Source: an uncultured Lachnospiraceae bacterium
Lineage (GTDB): Bacteria; Bacillota; Clostridia; Lachnospirales; Lachnospiraceae
Direction of reading: 5' to 3'
Assembly (NCBI GenBank): GCA_934351925.1
Contig: CAKRJT010000029.1
Span: 1-36,180, forward strand
Length of the DNA stretch: 36,180 nt
A program made the translations under genes and the position numbers. Of this stretch, positions 8,105-15,025 are shown piece after piece. Each line of letters opens with the position of its first letter. Position 1 is the first letter of the stretch. Below the pieces are notes generated by a model. The model saw nothing but the letters and a program-made list of their open reading frames with translations. It made no database searches and was not told the origin of the DNA.

Positions 8105-8865
8105 TATAAATCTCCTTCTTCTTCATTGATTATCTCATACGGTCTGTCCATAAACAGGCTCCGCGCCCTGTCAGCCCCATACTTCTTCTTCACATACAGA
8201 TATGCCTCCGAAAGATGTGGAGCCCTTATATCCGTATCATGTGCATCGGTGGCAATCACATCGACAATGCCGTGCTTTATCATCTTCTTAACAAAACTGT
8301 GAAGCATAAATCCGCCGTTTCCCGTGACAGATGAGGCATTTATCTGAATGACAGCTCCCTGATTTTTAATCTCCTCAGCGCGGCTGCTCTTCTCAACAAC
8401 ACATCTGTATCTCTCTATATGGGCTATTATAGGTGTGTATCCCAGCATGACCACTCTTCTTACATGGTTAAGCATTGTGGAATACTCAACTCCCGGTGAG
8501 AATTCAATCAGCACATAGCCGCTGTCAAACATTGTCAGAAGCTCGTCTCCATCTTCGACATCTTCGAGTGCCTCTATCGCACCATAATCACAGTAGACCT
8601 CCCTGCCCAGAAGAATCTCCATATCAGGGTAAAGCGTCTTGACATTATCCTTAAGCAGTTCATAGTTCTGCCTTATCTTAGACGCGCTGCACTTTGCCTT
8701 CCCGGGATGAAAATGCGGCGTTGCCACTATGGTCCGTATTCCGTCATAGTACGCTGTCTCAATCATGTCCAGCGACATCTGAAGGCTCTTTGAACCGTCA
8801 TCTACGGCAGGTATTATATGCGAATGTATGTCTATAAATCCTACAGTTTTTTCTGATTCCTTCAT
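8104..8865 (-). CDS. cpsB: CpsB/CapC family PHP-domain tyrosine phosphatase
   Basis: This 253-residue PHP-fold metallophosphatase is related to S. pneumoniae CpsB and B. subtilis YwqE. The metal-ligand motifs are all visible in order: DIHSHIIPAVDDGS (His14, His16), ATPHFHPGK, GREVYC, AHIERYR and IATDAHDT. It would dephosphorylate the tyrosine tail of the kinase two genes downstream and reset the export cycle. It is the first gene of the operon, about 33 nt behind the predicted transcription start. The ribosome site AAGGAG is 11 nt from the ATG, a slightly long spacing. Confidence 0.93.
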   Translation of the reverse strand: MKESEKTVGFIDIHSHIIPAVDDGSKSLQMSLDMIETAYYDGIRTIVATPHFHPGKAKCSASKIRQNYELLKDNVKTLYPDMEILLGREVYCDYGAIEALEDVEDGDELLTMFDSGYVLIEFSPGVEYSTMLNHVRRVVMLGYTPIIAHIERYRCVVEKSSRAEEIKNQGAVIQINASSVTGNGGFMLHSFVKKMIKHGIVDVIATDAHDTDIRAPHLSEAYLYVKKKYGADRARSLFMDRPYEIINEEEGDL

Positions 8866-8904
8866 TAATATGTATTCTCCTTATCGAAAATCAGCGCGGT
8901 TTTA

Positions 8905-8933
8905 ATTATAAGATAAGATTATTCAAAATACAA
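8905..8933 (-). promoter_or_regulatory. Sigma-A type promoter of the cpsBCD operon
   Basis: On the minus strand, TTGTAT (8928-8933) and TATAAT (8905-8910) are 17 bases apart. Transcription would begin near 8898, leaving a leader of about 33 nt before the phosphatase ATG at 8865. That is too short for a riboswitch or attenuator, so control at initiation is more likely. Confidence 0.7.
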
Positions 8934-8960
8934 GACTATTTTTCTATTTATTTTTTTAGA

Positions 8961-8987
8961 ATTTGATAATTAGAAATTGTATCAAAT
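8961..8987. repeat. Inverted repeat, candidate operator upstream of the cps promoter
   Basis: ATTTGATA (8961-8968) and TATCAAAT (8980-8987) are exact reverse complements separated by 11 bases. The centre is about 76 bases upstream of the predicted cps start, where activators often bind. No T-run follows, so it is unlikely to be a terminator. The nearby XRE protein is a possible binder, by proximity only. Confidence 0.45.
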
Positions 8988-9250
8988 ATAAGTATTTTCT
9001 GTACAACTAATTATGTACTTTCTACTGGATATAACTGTATAAATCCGTATGAATACATATATTTTTACTTGTTACACTCTCTTTACATATTTTTTAAACC
9101 CACAGCTAATATTTGTTTTTTTATTTGTACGGTGTTTTTACCTGAATAATATTTCGTTCATGTGTCAATAATACAATTAGAACTTCTGTAATCTTAATAT
9201 TATTATGCTACCCTTACAAATGGTTATTGAATAAAAAGGAGGGATGCCTG

Positions 9251-9595
9251 ATGTATCCGAACAGAATACGCGAACTGAGAATAGAAAAAGGTATCACCCA
9301 GATCAAGCTGTCTACAGATTTAGGGGTTACACAGGAAACCATCAGTGCTTATGAAACCGGAAAAAATCTTCCAAGCACAGCTAATCTTTTAAAGCTGAGC
9401 AGAATCTTTTCTGCCAGTGTTGATTATATTCTTATGCAGAGTCCTATAAGAACTCCTATAGATACGAGCACCATGGTAAACGATGAGCGCAGGCTCCTCA
9501 CTTACTACCGCATGCTCAGCACGATTCAGAAGGAGAAAGCCCTGTCCTATCTTCAAGGGCTGTGTGACACCAATAATACTCCCAAAAAATGTTAA
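9251..9595 (+). CDS. XRE family HTH transcriptional regulator
   Basis: From the ATG at 9251 (AAAGGAGGG 7 nt upstream) the protein has 114 residues; an upstream in-frame TTG at 9227 has no ribosome site. Residues about 4-60 are a lambda-repressor-like HTH_3 domain: IRELRIEKGITQIKLSTDLG, VTQETISAYETGKNLPS and LLKLSRIFSASVDYIL. A short helical C-terminal part (ERRLLTYYRMLSTIQKEKALSYL) probably mediates dimerisation, as in many small XRE regulators. There is no peptidase or ligand domain. It is transcribed divergently from the cps operon and shares its upstream region, so it is a candidate cps regulator or autoregulator. That link is inferred. Confidence 0.88.
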   Translation: MYPNRIRELRIEKGITQIKLSTDLGVTQETISAYETGKNLPSTANLLKLSRIFSASVDYILMQSPIRTPIDTSTMVNDERRLLTYYRMLSTIQKEKALSYLQGLCDTNNTPKKC

Positions 9596-9679
9596 TATCA
9601 TATTTTATTTCTCCCGTTTTTAGTCTATAATGTATGATATCAGGTTCAAAATATGCTATTGACACTTTCAGGAGAAACC

Positions 9680-10957
9680 ATGAGCACAACAGCCATCATC
9701 GCGGAGTTCAATCCGCTTCACTCAGGACACCAGTACATCATAGAACAAGCGCGCAGCCTGACTAATGCAGACTGCGTTGTTGTCGTGTTAAGCGGCAGCT
9801 TTACGCAGCGTGGCGACATCGCCATCGCACCTAAGTACGTCCGCGCACAGGCCGCCATCGCCTGCGGTGCCGACGTGGTTATCGAGCTTCCCTTCGCCTA
9901 CGCCACGGCAAGCGCAGAATTTTTTGCCTCAGGTGCAGTCACCCTCTTAGACTCACTTGGCTCAATTGACTACCTCGTGTTCGGTGCAGAGTGTGATGAC
10001 ATCGCCATGCTCTCGACGGCAGCGGATATTCTGCTCGAGGAGCCGCCTGCCTTTAAACAGACCTTGACCTCCTGCCTCTCATCGGGAATGTCCTTTCCCG
10101 CCGCAAGAGCGCGGGCTTTTATTGACTGCGGCGGTACTGACGGGATATTCACACCGAACAACACTCTCGGCATCGAATATATAAAGGCGTTAAAAAGACT
10201 CTCCTCACACATGGTTCCCGTGGCGGTAAGCCGCATGGGCTCAGGCTACAACGACACCGAGTACTCCGCCGTAAAAGGCTTTATCTCCGCTTCCGCCTTC
10301 AGAGCCGCGGTTGCAGACATGGCATCTGACGACAGGCTGTATTCCTTTCTTGATACGACCCTTCCGCGTCCAAGCCGTGACGCGCTCATGTCCGAATACA
10401 ATAAGTCCTTCCCGGTATTTAACGATGATATGTCCTCTCTCGTCCGCTATGCACTTCTTACAAACCGCAGCCGGCTTGAGTCCTTCTGCGACTTCACACC
10501 CGCGCTTGCAAACCGCGTTCACAGGCTCTTAGATAAGGAAGGAAATGCTGTCTTTTCCGGCACCTACGAGGACTTTATACTAAAGCTTAAGACCCGCGAC
10601 ATCACCGCAGCCCGCATAAAGCGCGCCATGCTCCATCTTCTCACGGGCTTCACCGTCGATGCAGGCAGGCTGAGCACGGACTACCTTAAAAGCGGCAGGC
10701 TTCCCTACGCCCGCCTTTTAGCTATATCCCCGGCAGGCCGGAGCTATATCGCGGCAATAAAAAAAGGCTGTGATACGATTCTTATCAACAGCCTCGGCAG
10801 ATCCATGCCGTTATTGGACGAAAACGCCAGCTCACTTATACATTTTGACATACTCGCCTCAGATATCTATGCCTCTGTGGCAGCGGATAAATTCCATCAC
10901 ACAATGCCGGACGAGTACCGCGCCGGAGTCCGGAGACTTAATCATTTCCCGGCATAA
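9680..10957 (+). CDS. tmcAL: tRNA(Met) cytidine acetate ligase TmcAL (YlbM family)
   Basis: The start is the ATG at 9680, with AGGAG 5 nt upstream, giving 425 residues; a longer in-frame TTG start at 9653 lacks a ribosome site. The N-terminus carries the nucleotidyltransferase-like signature IIAEFNPLHSGHQYII (His14, His17), followed by VVLSGSFTQRGD and VIELPFAYATASAEFFASGAV, all hallmarks of the HIGH_NTase1/YlbM family. The enzyme activates acetate with ATP and acetylates the wobble cytidine of elongator tRNA-Met (ac4C34). It is higher in GC than the flanking genes. A possible -10 (TATAAT, 9626-9631) lies upstream without a convincing -35, so it may also be read through from the XRE gene. Its last 20 bases overlap a convergent small gene. 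Confidence 0.9.
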   Translation: MSTTAIIAEFNPLHSGHQYIIEQARSLTNADCVVVVLSGSFTQRGDIAIAPKYVRAQAAIACGADVVIELPFAYATASAEFFASGAVTLLDSLGSIDYLVFGAECDDIAMLSTAADILLEEPPAFKQTLTSCLSSGMSFPAARARAFIDCGGTDGIFTPNNTLGIEYIKALKRLSSHMVPVAVSRMGSGYNDTEYSAVKGFISASAFRAAVADMASDDRLYSFLDTTLPRPSRDALMSEYNKSFPVFNDDMSSLVRYALLTNRSRLESFCDFTPALANRVHRLLDKEGNAVFSGTYEDFILKLKTRDITAARIKRAMLHLLTGFTVDAGRLSTDYLKSGRLPYARLLAISPAGRSYIAAIKKGCDTILINSLGRSMPLLDENASSLIHFDILASDIYASVAADKFHHTMPDEYRAGVRRLNHFPA

Positions 10958-11153
10958 GCATGTCAAGCAGCTCACGCCTGGCATCTTCCGTCTCGGCATC
11001 ACGGTATCTGAATATGAGATCCTCCTTCTGCGCCTCCGTCAGGCCATTGTAGCCTGTCATAAGGCGCGCGTCCATCGCGAGCGCCTCCATAAAACCAAAG
11101 GGATAGCCGCCTATTCCGACCATCCCTTCCATTGGCATTCCATTCATATCCAT
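10938..11153 (-). CDS. Small Met/Gly-rich conserved-looking protein of unknown function
   Basis: The ATG at 11153 has a strong AAAGGGAGG 8 nt upstream, giving 71 residues; a GTG three codons earlier overlaps that site and is less likely. The N-terminal third is rich in Met and Gly (MDMNGMPMEGMVGIGGYPFGF). The rest is a charged amphipathic helix pair (LTEAQKEDLIFRYRDAETEDARRELLDML). There is no cysteine, signal peptide or membrane helix. The gene is convergent with tmcAL and overlaps its 3' end by 20 bp, and it follows the DUF4317 gene by 82 bp, so it could be the last gene of that operon. I do not recognise the family. Confidence 0.65.
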   Translation of the reverse strand: MDMNGMPMEGMVGIGGYPFGFMEALAMDARLMTGYNGLTEAQKEDLIFRYRDAETEDARRELLDMLMPGND

Positions 11154-11235
11154 GCTGTGCACCTCCCTTTCATAAAAAATAGAAGATTTTTCATTACTTA
11201 GAGTTCCACGGCAGGATATTTATATTCTGTAATAT

Positions 11236-12375
11236 TTATCCTTTTTCCACTCCCGGGAAATTGACCGGTATTCCGTTCACCTCAACCATGTCCTCAATCC
11301 TTATGGTGAGGTACGGTATTCCGTCTATGATTCTTGTATCGACCAGATCCGTCCTGTCCGGCTTGACCTTCACTACAACAGCAGGTGACTTTATCTCGAA
11401 CTTTCTTGTCTCCACAATATTCGTCGCCTGCAGCGGCGTCTGCCCGCCCGCCTGACTGTCATAGCACTTGTCGAAGCGCTCAAGCAGTTCATTCTCAATA
11501 CCGCTGTCATAGAGTATCTGCCTGACCTCCTGCTTGTTGAGCTCCAGTGGTTCCGGCTCCTCCTTGGTCTCCTCAATCTTATTATTAATTATCTCATGGA
11601 TATTTTTTACAACATCAAAATCGCACTCCTCACCGAGCGCCTCCTCTATCACGCTGTTGAAGGTATCCCTCTGGTTTCCCGCCGACATCGGGATGTTGCA
11701 CCCGAGAACAGGCTCGGCAAAGTCAAGTCTTAACTCGTCCGGCTTCGCCGTATAGTAGAGAAGATTATGTATGTCCGTGCTCCTGTCATTGAACGCAGGA
11801 AAGAGGAAGCCCACGCTCGGCATATCGACAACCCAGTCCCTCACACGGTTTTTAAAGCACCCCTCGGATGCGAAATAGGAAAGCCCTGCCTTTGTGAGCG
11901 ACACCGGACATATACAGCAGAGAATATGCGAAAAAACCTCATCTGATGCGTCCTCCATCTCAATATTGTCCGAGGTCTTTCCCGGCACATCGTATGCCTG
12001 ATGTATGAGAATAATAAGGTAGTTGTCCACCGTGTCGTAGTTCTCTATAACCCTGTCATAGAAGGTGTGCAGGACCTCGTCATCCTTCAGCTCCGTCTCA
12101 CGAAGCTTCATAAGAAGGGCATGCTTCTCACCCTCGAGTTCTTCCTCGAGCGGAAATTCCATGTTGAGCAGATTCTTTCCAAGGCTTCCCGACAGGCACT
12201 TTTTAAATATTGAAAAATATTTAAAAAGCTCCTCCTCGGGCAGTGCAAGAAATGCCTCCTTAAACTCCGTCACCTTGTTCTTCTCGCCGTCCACATAACA
12301 CCCGCAGATGCGCGAGATTGAACTTCTGTCCTCCTTAAAGGTCTTTTTTATCTCTGCAATTTCCTTAGAATTCAT
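11236..12375 (-). CDS. DUF4317 domain-containing protein
   Basis: The 379-residue soluble protein matches the DUF4317 pattern common in Lachnospiraceae: MNSKEIAEIKKTFKED, then ISRICGCYVDGEKNK near the start. Further conserved-looking stretches are LIILIHQAYDVP, a CCICPVSLTKAGLSYF segment, and FLFPAFNDRSTDIHNLLYY. No catalytic motif or membrane segment is evident and the biochemical role is unknown. GAGGT lies 5 nt before the ATG and overlaps the stop codon of the UPF0210 gene only 8 bp upstream, so the two genes are tightly coupled. Confidence 0.85.
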   Translation of the reverse strand: MNSKEIAEIKKTFKEDRSSISRICGCYVDGEKNKVTEFKEAFLALPEEELFKYFSIFKKCLSGSLGKNLLNMEFPLEEELEGEKHALLMKLRETELKDDEVLHTFYDRVIENYDTVDNYLIILIHQAYDVPGKTSDNIEMEDASDEVFSHILCCICPVSLTKAGLSYFASEGCFKNRVRDWVVDMPSVGFLFPAFNDRSTDIHNLLYYTAKPDELRLDFAEPVLGCNIPMSAGNQRDTFNSVIEEALGEECDFDVVKNIHEIINNKIEETKEEPEPLELNKQEVRQILYDSGIENELLERFDKCYDSQAGGQTPLQATNIVETRKFEIKSPAVVVKVKPDRTDLVDTRIIDGIPYLTIRIEDMVEVNGIPVNFPGVEKG

Positions 12376-12383
12376 ATCTTACC

Positions 12384-13748
12384 TCAGTTCTTAAAGCTAT
12401 GGATAGGCGCCGGTATTCTTCCCGCACGTCCCACGAATGCCGAACAGTCAAATGAGTTGACCGGCATGATAGGTGCATAGCCGAGCAGACCGCCGAACTC
12501 AACAGTCTCTCCAACACCCTTTCCGATGACAGGTATGATACGCACTGCCGTCGTCTTCTGATTGACCATTCCTATGGCTGCCTCATCAGCTATTATTCCC
12601 GATATCGTGCTTGGCTTGGTGTCGCCCGGCACTGCTATCATGTCAAGACCTACCGAGCACACACAGGTCATCGCCTCGAGTTTTTCTATTGTAAGAGCCC
12701 CTGCAAGCACTGAGTCTATCATGCCCTGATCCTCGCTCACAGGAATGAACGCACCGCTCAAGCCTCCGACATACGATGATGCCATGACTCCGCCCTTCTT
12801 TACCTGGTCATTTAAAAGAGCGAGCGCAGCCGTCGTTCCCGGAGCTCCGGCTCTCTCAAGTCCTATCTCCTGCAGAATATCTGCAACAGAGTCCCCTATA
12901 GCCGGCGTAGGCGCCAGCGACAGGTCAATGATACCGAAAGGTATTCCAAGGCGCTTTGACGCCTCCTGTGCAACAAGCTGGCCAACTCTTGTTATCTTGA
13001 ATGCAGTCTTTTTTATGGTCTCGCAGAGAACCTCGAAGCTCTCGCCTCTCACCTGCTCAAGAACATGCTTTACAACGCCCGGTCCGCTGACACCGACATT
13101 GATTATCGCGTCGTCCTCTGACACACCGTGGAAAGCTCCTGCCATGAAAGGGTTGTCATCAGGTGCATTGCACAGCACAACAAGCTTCGCACAGCCAAGT
13201 GAATCCCTCTCCTTTGTAGCCTCAGCGGTCTCCTTCACTATCTCACCCATAAGACGCACGGCGTCCATGTTGATTCCTGTCTTGGTTGAACCTACATTTA
13301 CAGAGCTGCATATGAGCTCGGTTGACGCAAGCGCCTGCGGAATGGAACGTATAAGAAGCTCATCGCTCTTCGTCATTCCCTTGCTCACTATAGCAGAATA
13401 GCCTCCGATGAAATTCACGCCGACCTCATGTGCCGCCCTGTCAAGTGTCTTTGCGATGGTCACATAGTCCTCCGGTGTCCTGCAGCAGGCTGCGCCTACA
13501 AGTGATATCGGTGTTATGGAAATTCTCTTGTTCACTATCGGAATTCCGAAATCTCTCTCTATATCCCTGCCGACCTTCACGAGATTCTTTGCCACTGTGG
13601 TAATCTTCCTATATATCTTATCGTTTGTAACAGAAAGATCCTCATCTGCACAATCTAACAGGTTGATGCCCAGTGTGATGGTACGCACATCAAGGTTCTC
13701 CTGTTCAATCATCTCATTAGTCTCATTTACCTCAAAAATGTTAATCAT
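12384..13748 (-). CDS. PFL family protein (UPF0210)
   Basis: At 454 residues it has the usual length of the UPF0210/PFL family, which is distantly related to glycyl-radical-type (PFL-like) folds but lacks a radical glycine motif. Recognisable segments are LDVRTITLGINLLDCADED, RISITPISLVGAACCRTPEDYV, FIGGYSAIVSKGMTKSDE, and the Gly/Ala-rich C-terminal half (GGLSGAFIPVSEDQGM, CSVGLDMIAVPGDT). Function is not established. It is almost always paired with a UPF0237 ACT protein, and here that gene lies 60 bp upstream in the same direction. AGGAG is 6 nt before the ATG. The pairing suggests ligand-controlled activity of the larger protein. Confidence 0.9.
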   Translation of the reverse strand: MINIFEVNETNEMIEQENLDVRTITLGINLLDCADEDLSVTNDKIYRKITTVAKNLVKVGRDIERDFGIPIVNKRISITPISLVGAACCRTPEDYVTIAKTLDRAAHEVGVNFIGGYSAIVSKGMTKSDELLIRSIPQALASTELICSSVNVGSTKTGINMDAVRLMGEIVKETAEATKERDSLGCAKLVVLCNAPDDNPFMAGAFHGVSEDDAIINVGVSGPGVVKHVLEQVRGESFEVLCETIKKTAFKITRVGQLVAQEASKRLGIPFGIIDLSLAPTPAIGDSVADILQEIGLERAGAPGTTAALALLNDQVKKGGVMASSYVGGLSGAFIPVSEDQGMIDSVLAGALTIEKLEAMTCVCSVGLDMIAVPGDTKPSTISGIIADEAAIGMVNQKTTAVRIIPVIGKGVGETVEFGGLLGYAPIMPVNSFDCSAFVGRAGRIPAPIHSFKN

Positions 13749-13808
13749 AGCTTTCTCCTATCCGCTGTTTGAAATAATTAATACCATTTTACAAACTGAT
13801 AAATCAGC

Positions 13809-14081
13809 CTATATTCTGTGCATCTTGGTAAAAATATCCTCATGCTGGCATTTTATCTTAACACCAATCTCCTCTCCAAGCTTATCAAGATCCTCTGTAA
13901 TCTCAGCAAACGGCTTCTTAGCCTTGTGCATGTCAACAATCATCATCATGTTAAAATATTCCTGAACAATCGTCTGTGAAATGTCGAGAATATTAACTTC
14001 ATTTTCTGCGAGGTATGTACATACCTTTGCGATAATTCCTACAGTGTCCCTGCCTACTACGGTAATAATTGTCTTGTTCAT
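13809..14081 (-). CDS. ACT domain protein (UPF0237)
   Basis: The 90-residue protein is a single ACT domain. It begins KTIITVVGRDTVGIIAKVCTYLAENEVNILDISQTIV with the characteristic Gly-Ile-Ile-Ala ligand-loop region, and continues EYFNMMMIVDMH. ACT domains bind small ligands, often amino acids, as dimers. With no attached enzyme domain, it probably acts on its neighbour, the UPF0210 protein. AAAGGGA lies 7 nt before the ATG. Upstream, the spacer up to 14173 contains an inverted repeat but no convincing promoter. Confidence 0.9.
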   Translation of the reverse strand: MNKTIITVVGRDTVGIIAKVCTYLAENEVNILDISQTIVQEYFNMMMIVDMHKAKKPFAEITEDLDKLGEEIGVKIKCQHEDIFTKMHRI

Positions 14082-14127
14082 GGTGTTGTCCCTTTCTGTT
14101 TTAGGTTTATTTTATAGCATATATGCA

Positions 14128-14156
14128 GCACATGCATGCGCATCATACACATGTGC
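14128..14156. repeat. Inverted repeat between the MBL hydrolase and ACT genes
   Basis: GCACATG (14128-14134) and CATGTGC (14150-14156) are exact inverse copies around a 15-nt loop, inside a CA/TG-rich spacer. There is no T-run on either strand, so it is a weak terminator candidate; it could be an operator or chance. Confidence 0.3.
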
Positions 14157-14173
14157 CACACACACGGCATTTA

Positions 14174-14968
14174 TTAAAGAGTAATGATATGGCTCGGCTT
14201 ATCCCTTCCCGCAACTCCAATTTTGAAGTCCGAGGCATGATATTCGCTCTGACTCATATCAATCTCAGTTCTAACTGTCTCATATGCAAGGTCCGGGTAA
14301 TTATTTTCCTTGCTCAGATGCCCTAAGAGTATCTCCTGAACCTGATCTCCAAGAAGCCGGTCTATAAGATGCCCCGCTGCCTCGTTGGATAAATGTCCCT
14401 TTTCCCCGAGAATTCTCTGTTTGAGAGGATACGGATACGGTCCCGTCTCCAACATTCTTATGTCGTGGTTCGCCTCGAGCAGCATACAGTTGACTCCCGA
14501 AAAGCTGTCTACTATGTAATCATCGTATACTCCTAAATCCGTCACCAGACCGAAGGACTTGTCCCCTGACTCGATACGGAAGGCACATGGACATAATGCG
14601 TCGTGTGAAGTCGCCACCGCCTTTATCTTCAAGGTTCCCACATTAAATTCACTGCCGCACTCAACCGTATTGAATATTCCCTCCGGCATTTTTCCCAGAT
14701 TGGTGTTCTTAATTCCCTGAAGTGTTCCCCATGTGGCATAAACCGGAGTGGCACTTCCCCTTTCCACAACACCGAGCCCTGAAATATGATCGGCATGTTC
14801 ATGTGTTACCAGTATTCCTTCAAGGTCTTTAAGCGATAAATCCAACAGCCTAAGCCCCTCCTCGACCCTTTTTTTGCTGATACCTGTATCTATAAGAATA
14901 TGCGTGTTATCATCACCCACATATATACAGTTGCCGCTGCTTCCGCTGGCAATGCTCATAACTCTCAT
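14174..14968 (-). CDS. MBL-fold metallohydrolase (YycJ/WalJ family)
   Basis: The 264-residue protein opens with RVMSIASGSSGNCIYVG, the hallmark of YycJ/WalJ-type hydrolases, and carries THEHADHISG (His56, His58, Asp60, His61) for two metal ions, plus downstream ATSHD and a late GHLS motif. Relatives are proposed 5'-to-3' DNA exonucleases linked to mismatch repair and cell-wall/DNA-replication coordination. Here it is not beside walRK; it follows the diguanylate cyclase by 57 bp. GGAG sits 7 nt before the ATG. Family assignment is firm; the physiological role is inferred from homologs. Confidence 0.88.
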   Translation of the reverse strand: MRVMSIASGSSGNCIYVGDDNTHILIDTGISKKRVEEGLRLLDLSLKDLEGILVTHEHADHISGLGVVERGSATPVYATWGTLQGIKNTNLGKMPEGIFNTVECGSEFNVGTLKIKAVATSHDALCPCAFRIESGDKSFGLVTDLGVYDDYIVDSFSGVNCMLLEANHDIRMLETGPYPYPLKQRILGEKGHLSNEAAGHLIDRLLGDQVQEILLGHLSKENNYPDLAYETVRTEIDMSQSEYHASDFKIGVAGRDKPSHIITL

Positions 14969-15025
14969 CTAACTACTCCATTTCTAAGCGTCTTTGCTGC
15001 TTTTCAAAGCAATATACGTTCTATG

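Larger units (their letters stand above)
8866..9250. other. AT-rich divergent intergenic region between cps operon and XRE regulator
   Basis: This spacer of about 385 bases is strongly AT-rich and has no plausible coding frame. It contains the minus-strand cps promoter (8905-8933) and an inverted repeat (8961-8987), and it must also contain the promoter of the plus-strand XRE gene. The best sight candidate for that -10 is TATTAT around 9200, but no good -35 matches it. The remaining 200 bases show no hairpin or riboswitch fold that I recognise. Confidence 0.7.

Noticed and set aside
8866..9250. Possible riboswitch or attenuator in front of the cps operon
   Set aside because: The predicted promoter leaves only about 33 nt of leader, and no recognisable conserved RNA fold or terminator lies there.
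9656..9662. TTGACA-like -35 just before tmcAL
   Set aside because: A matching -10 would fall inside the start of the gene after the ribosome site, so it cannot serve tmcAL.
12745..13401. Plus-strand frame of 218 codons
   Set aside because: It is antisense to the well-supported UPF0210 gene, has no ribosome site and no domain-like pattern.
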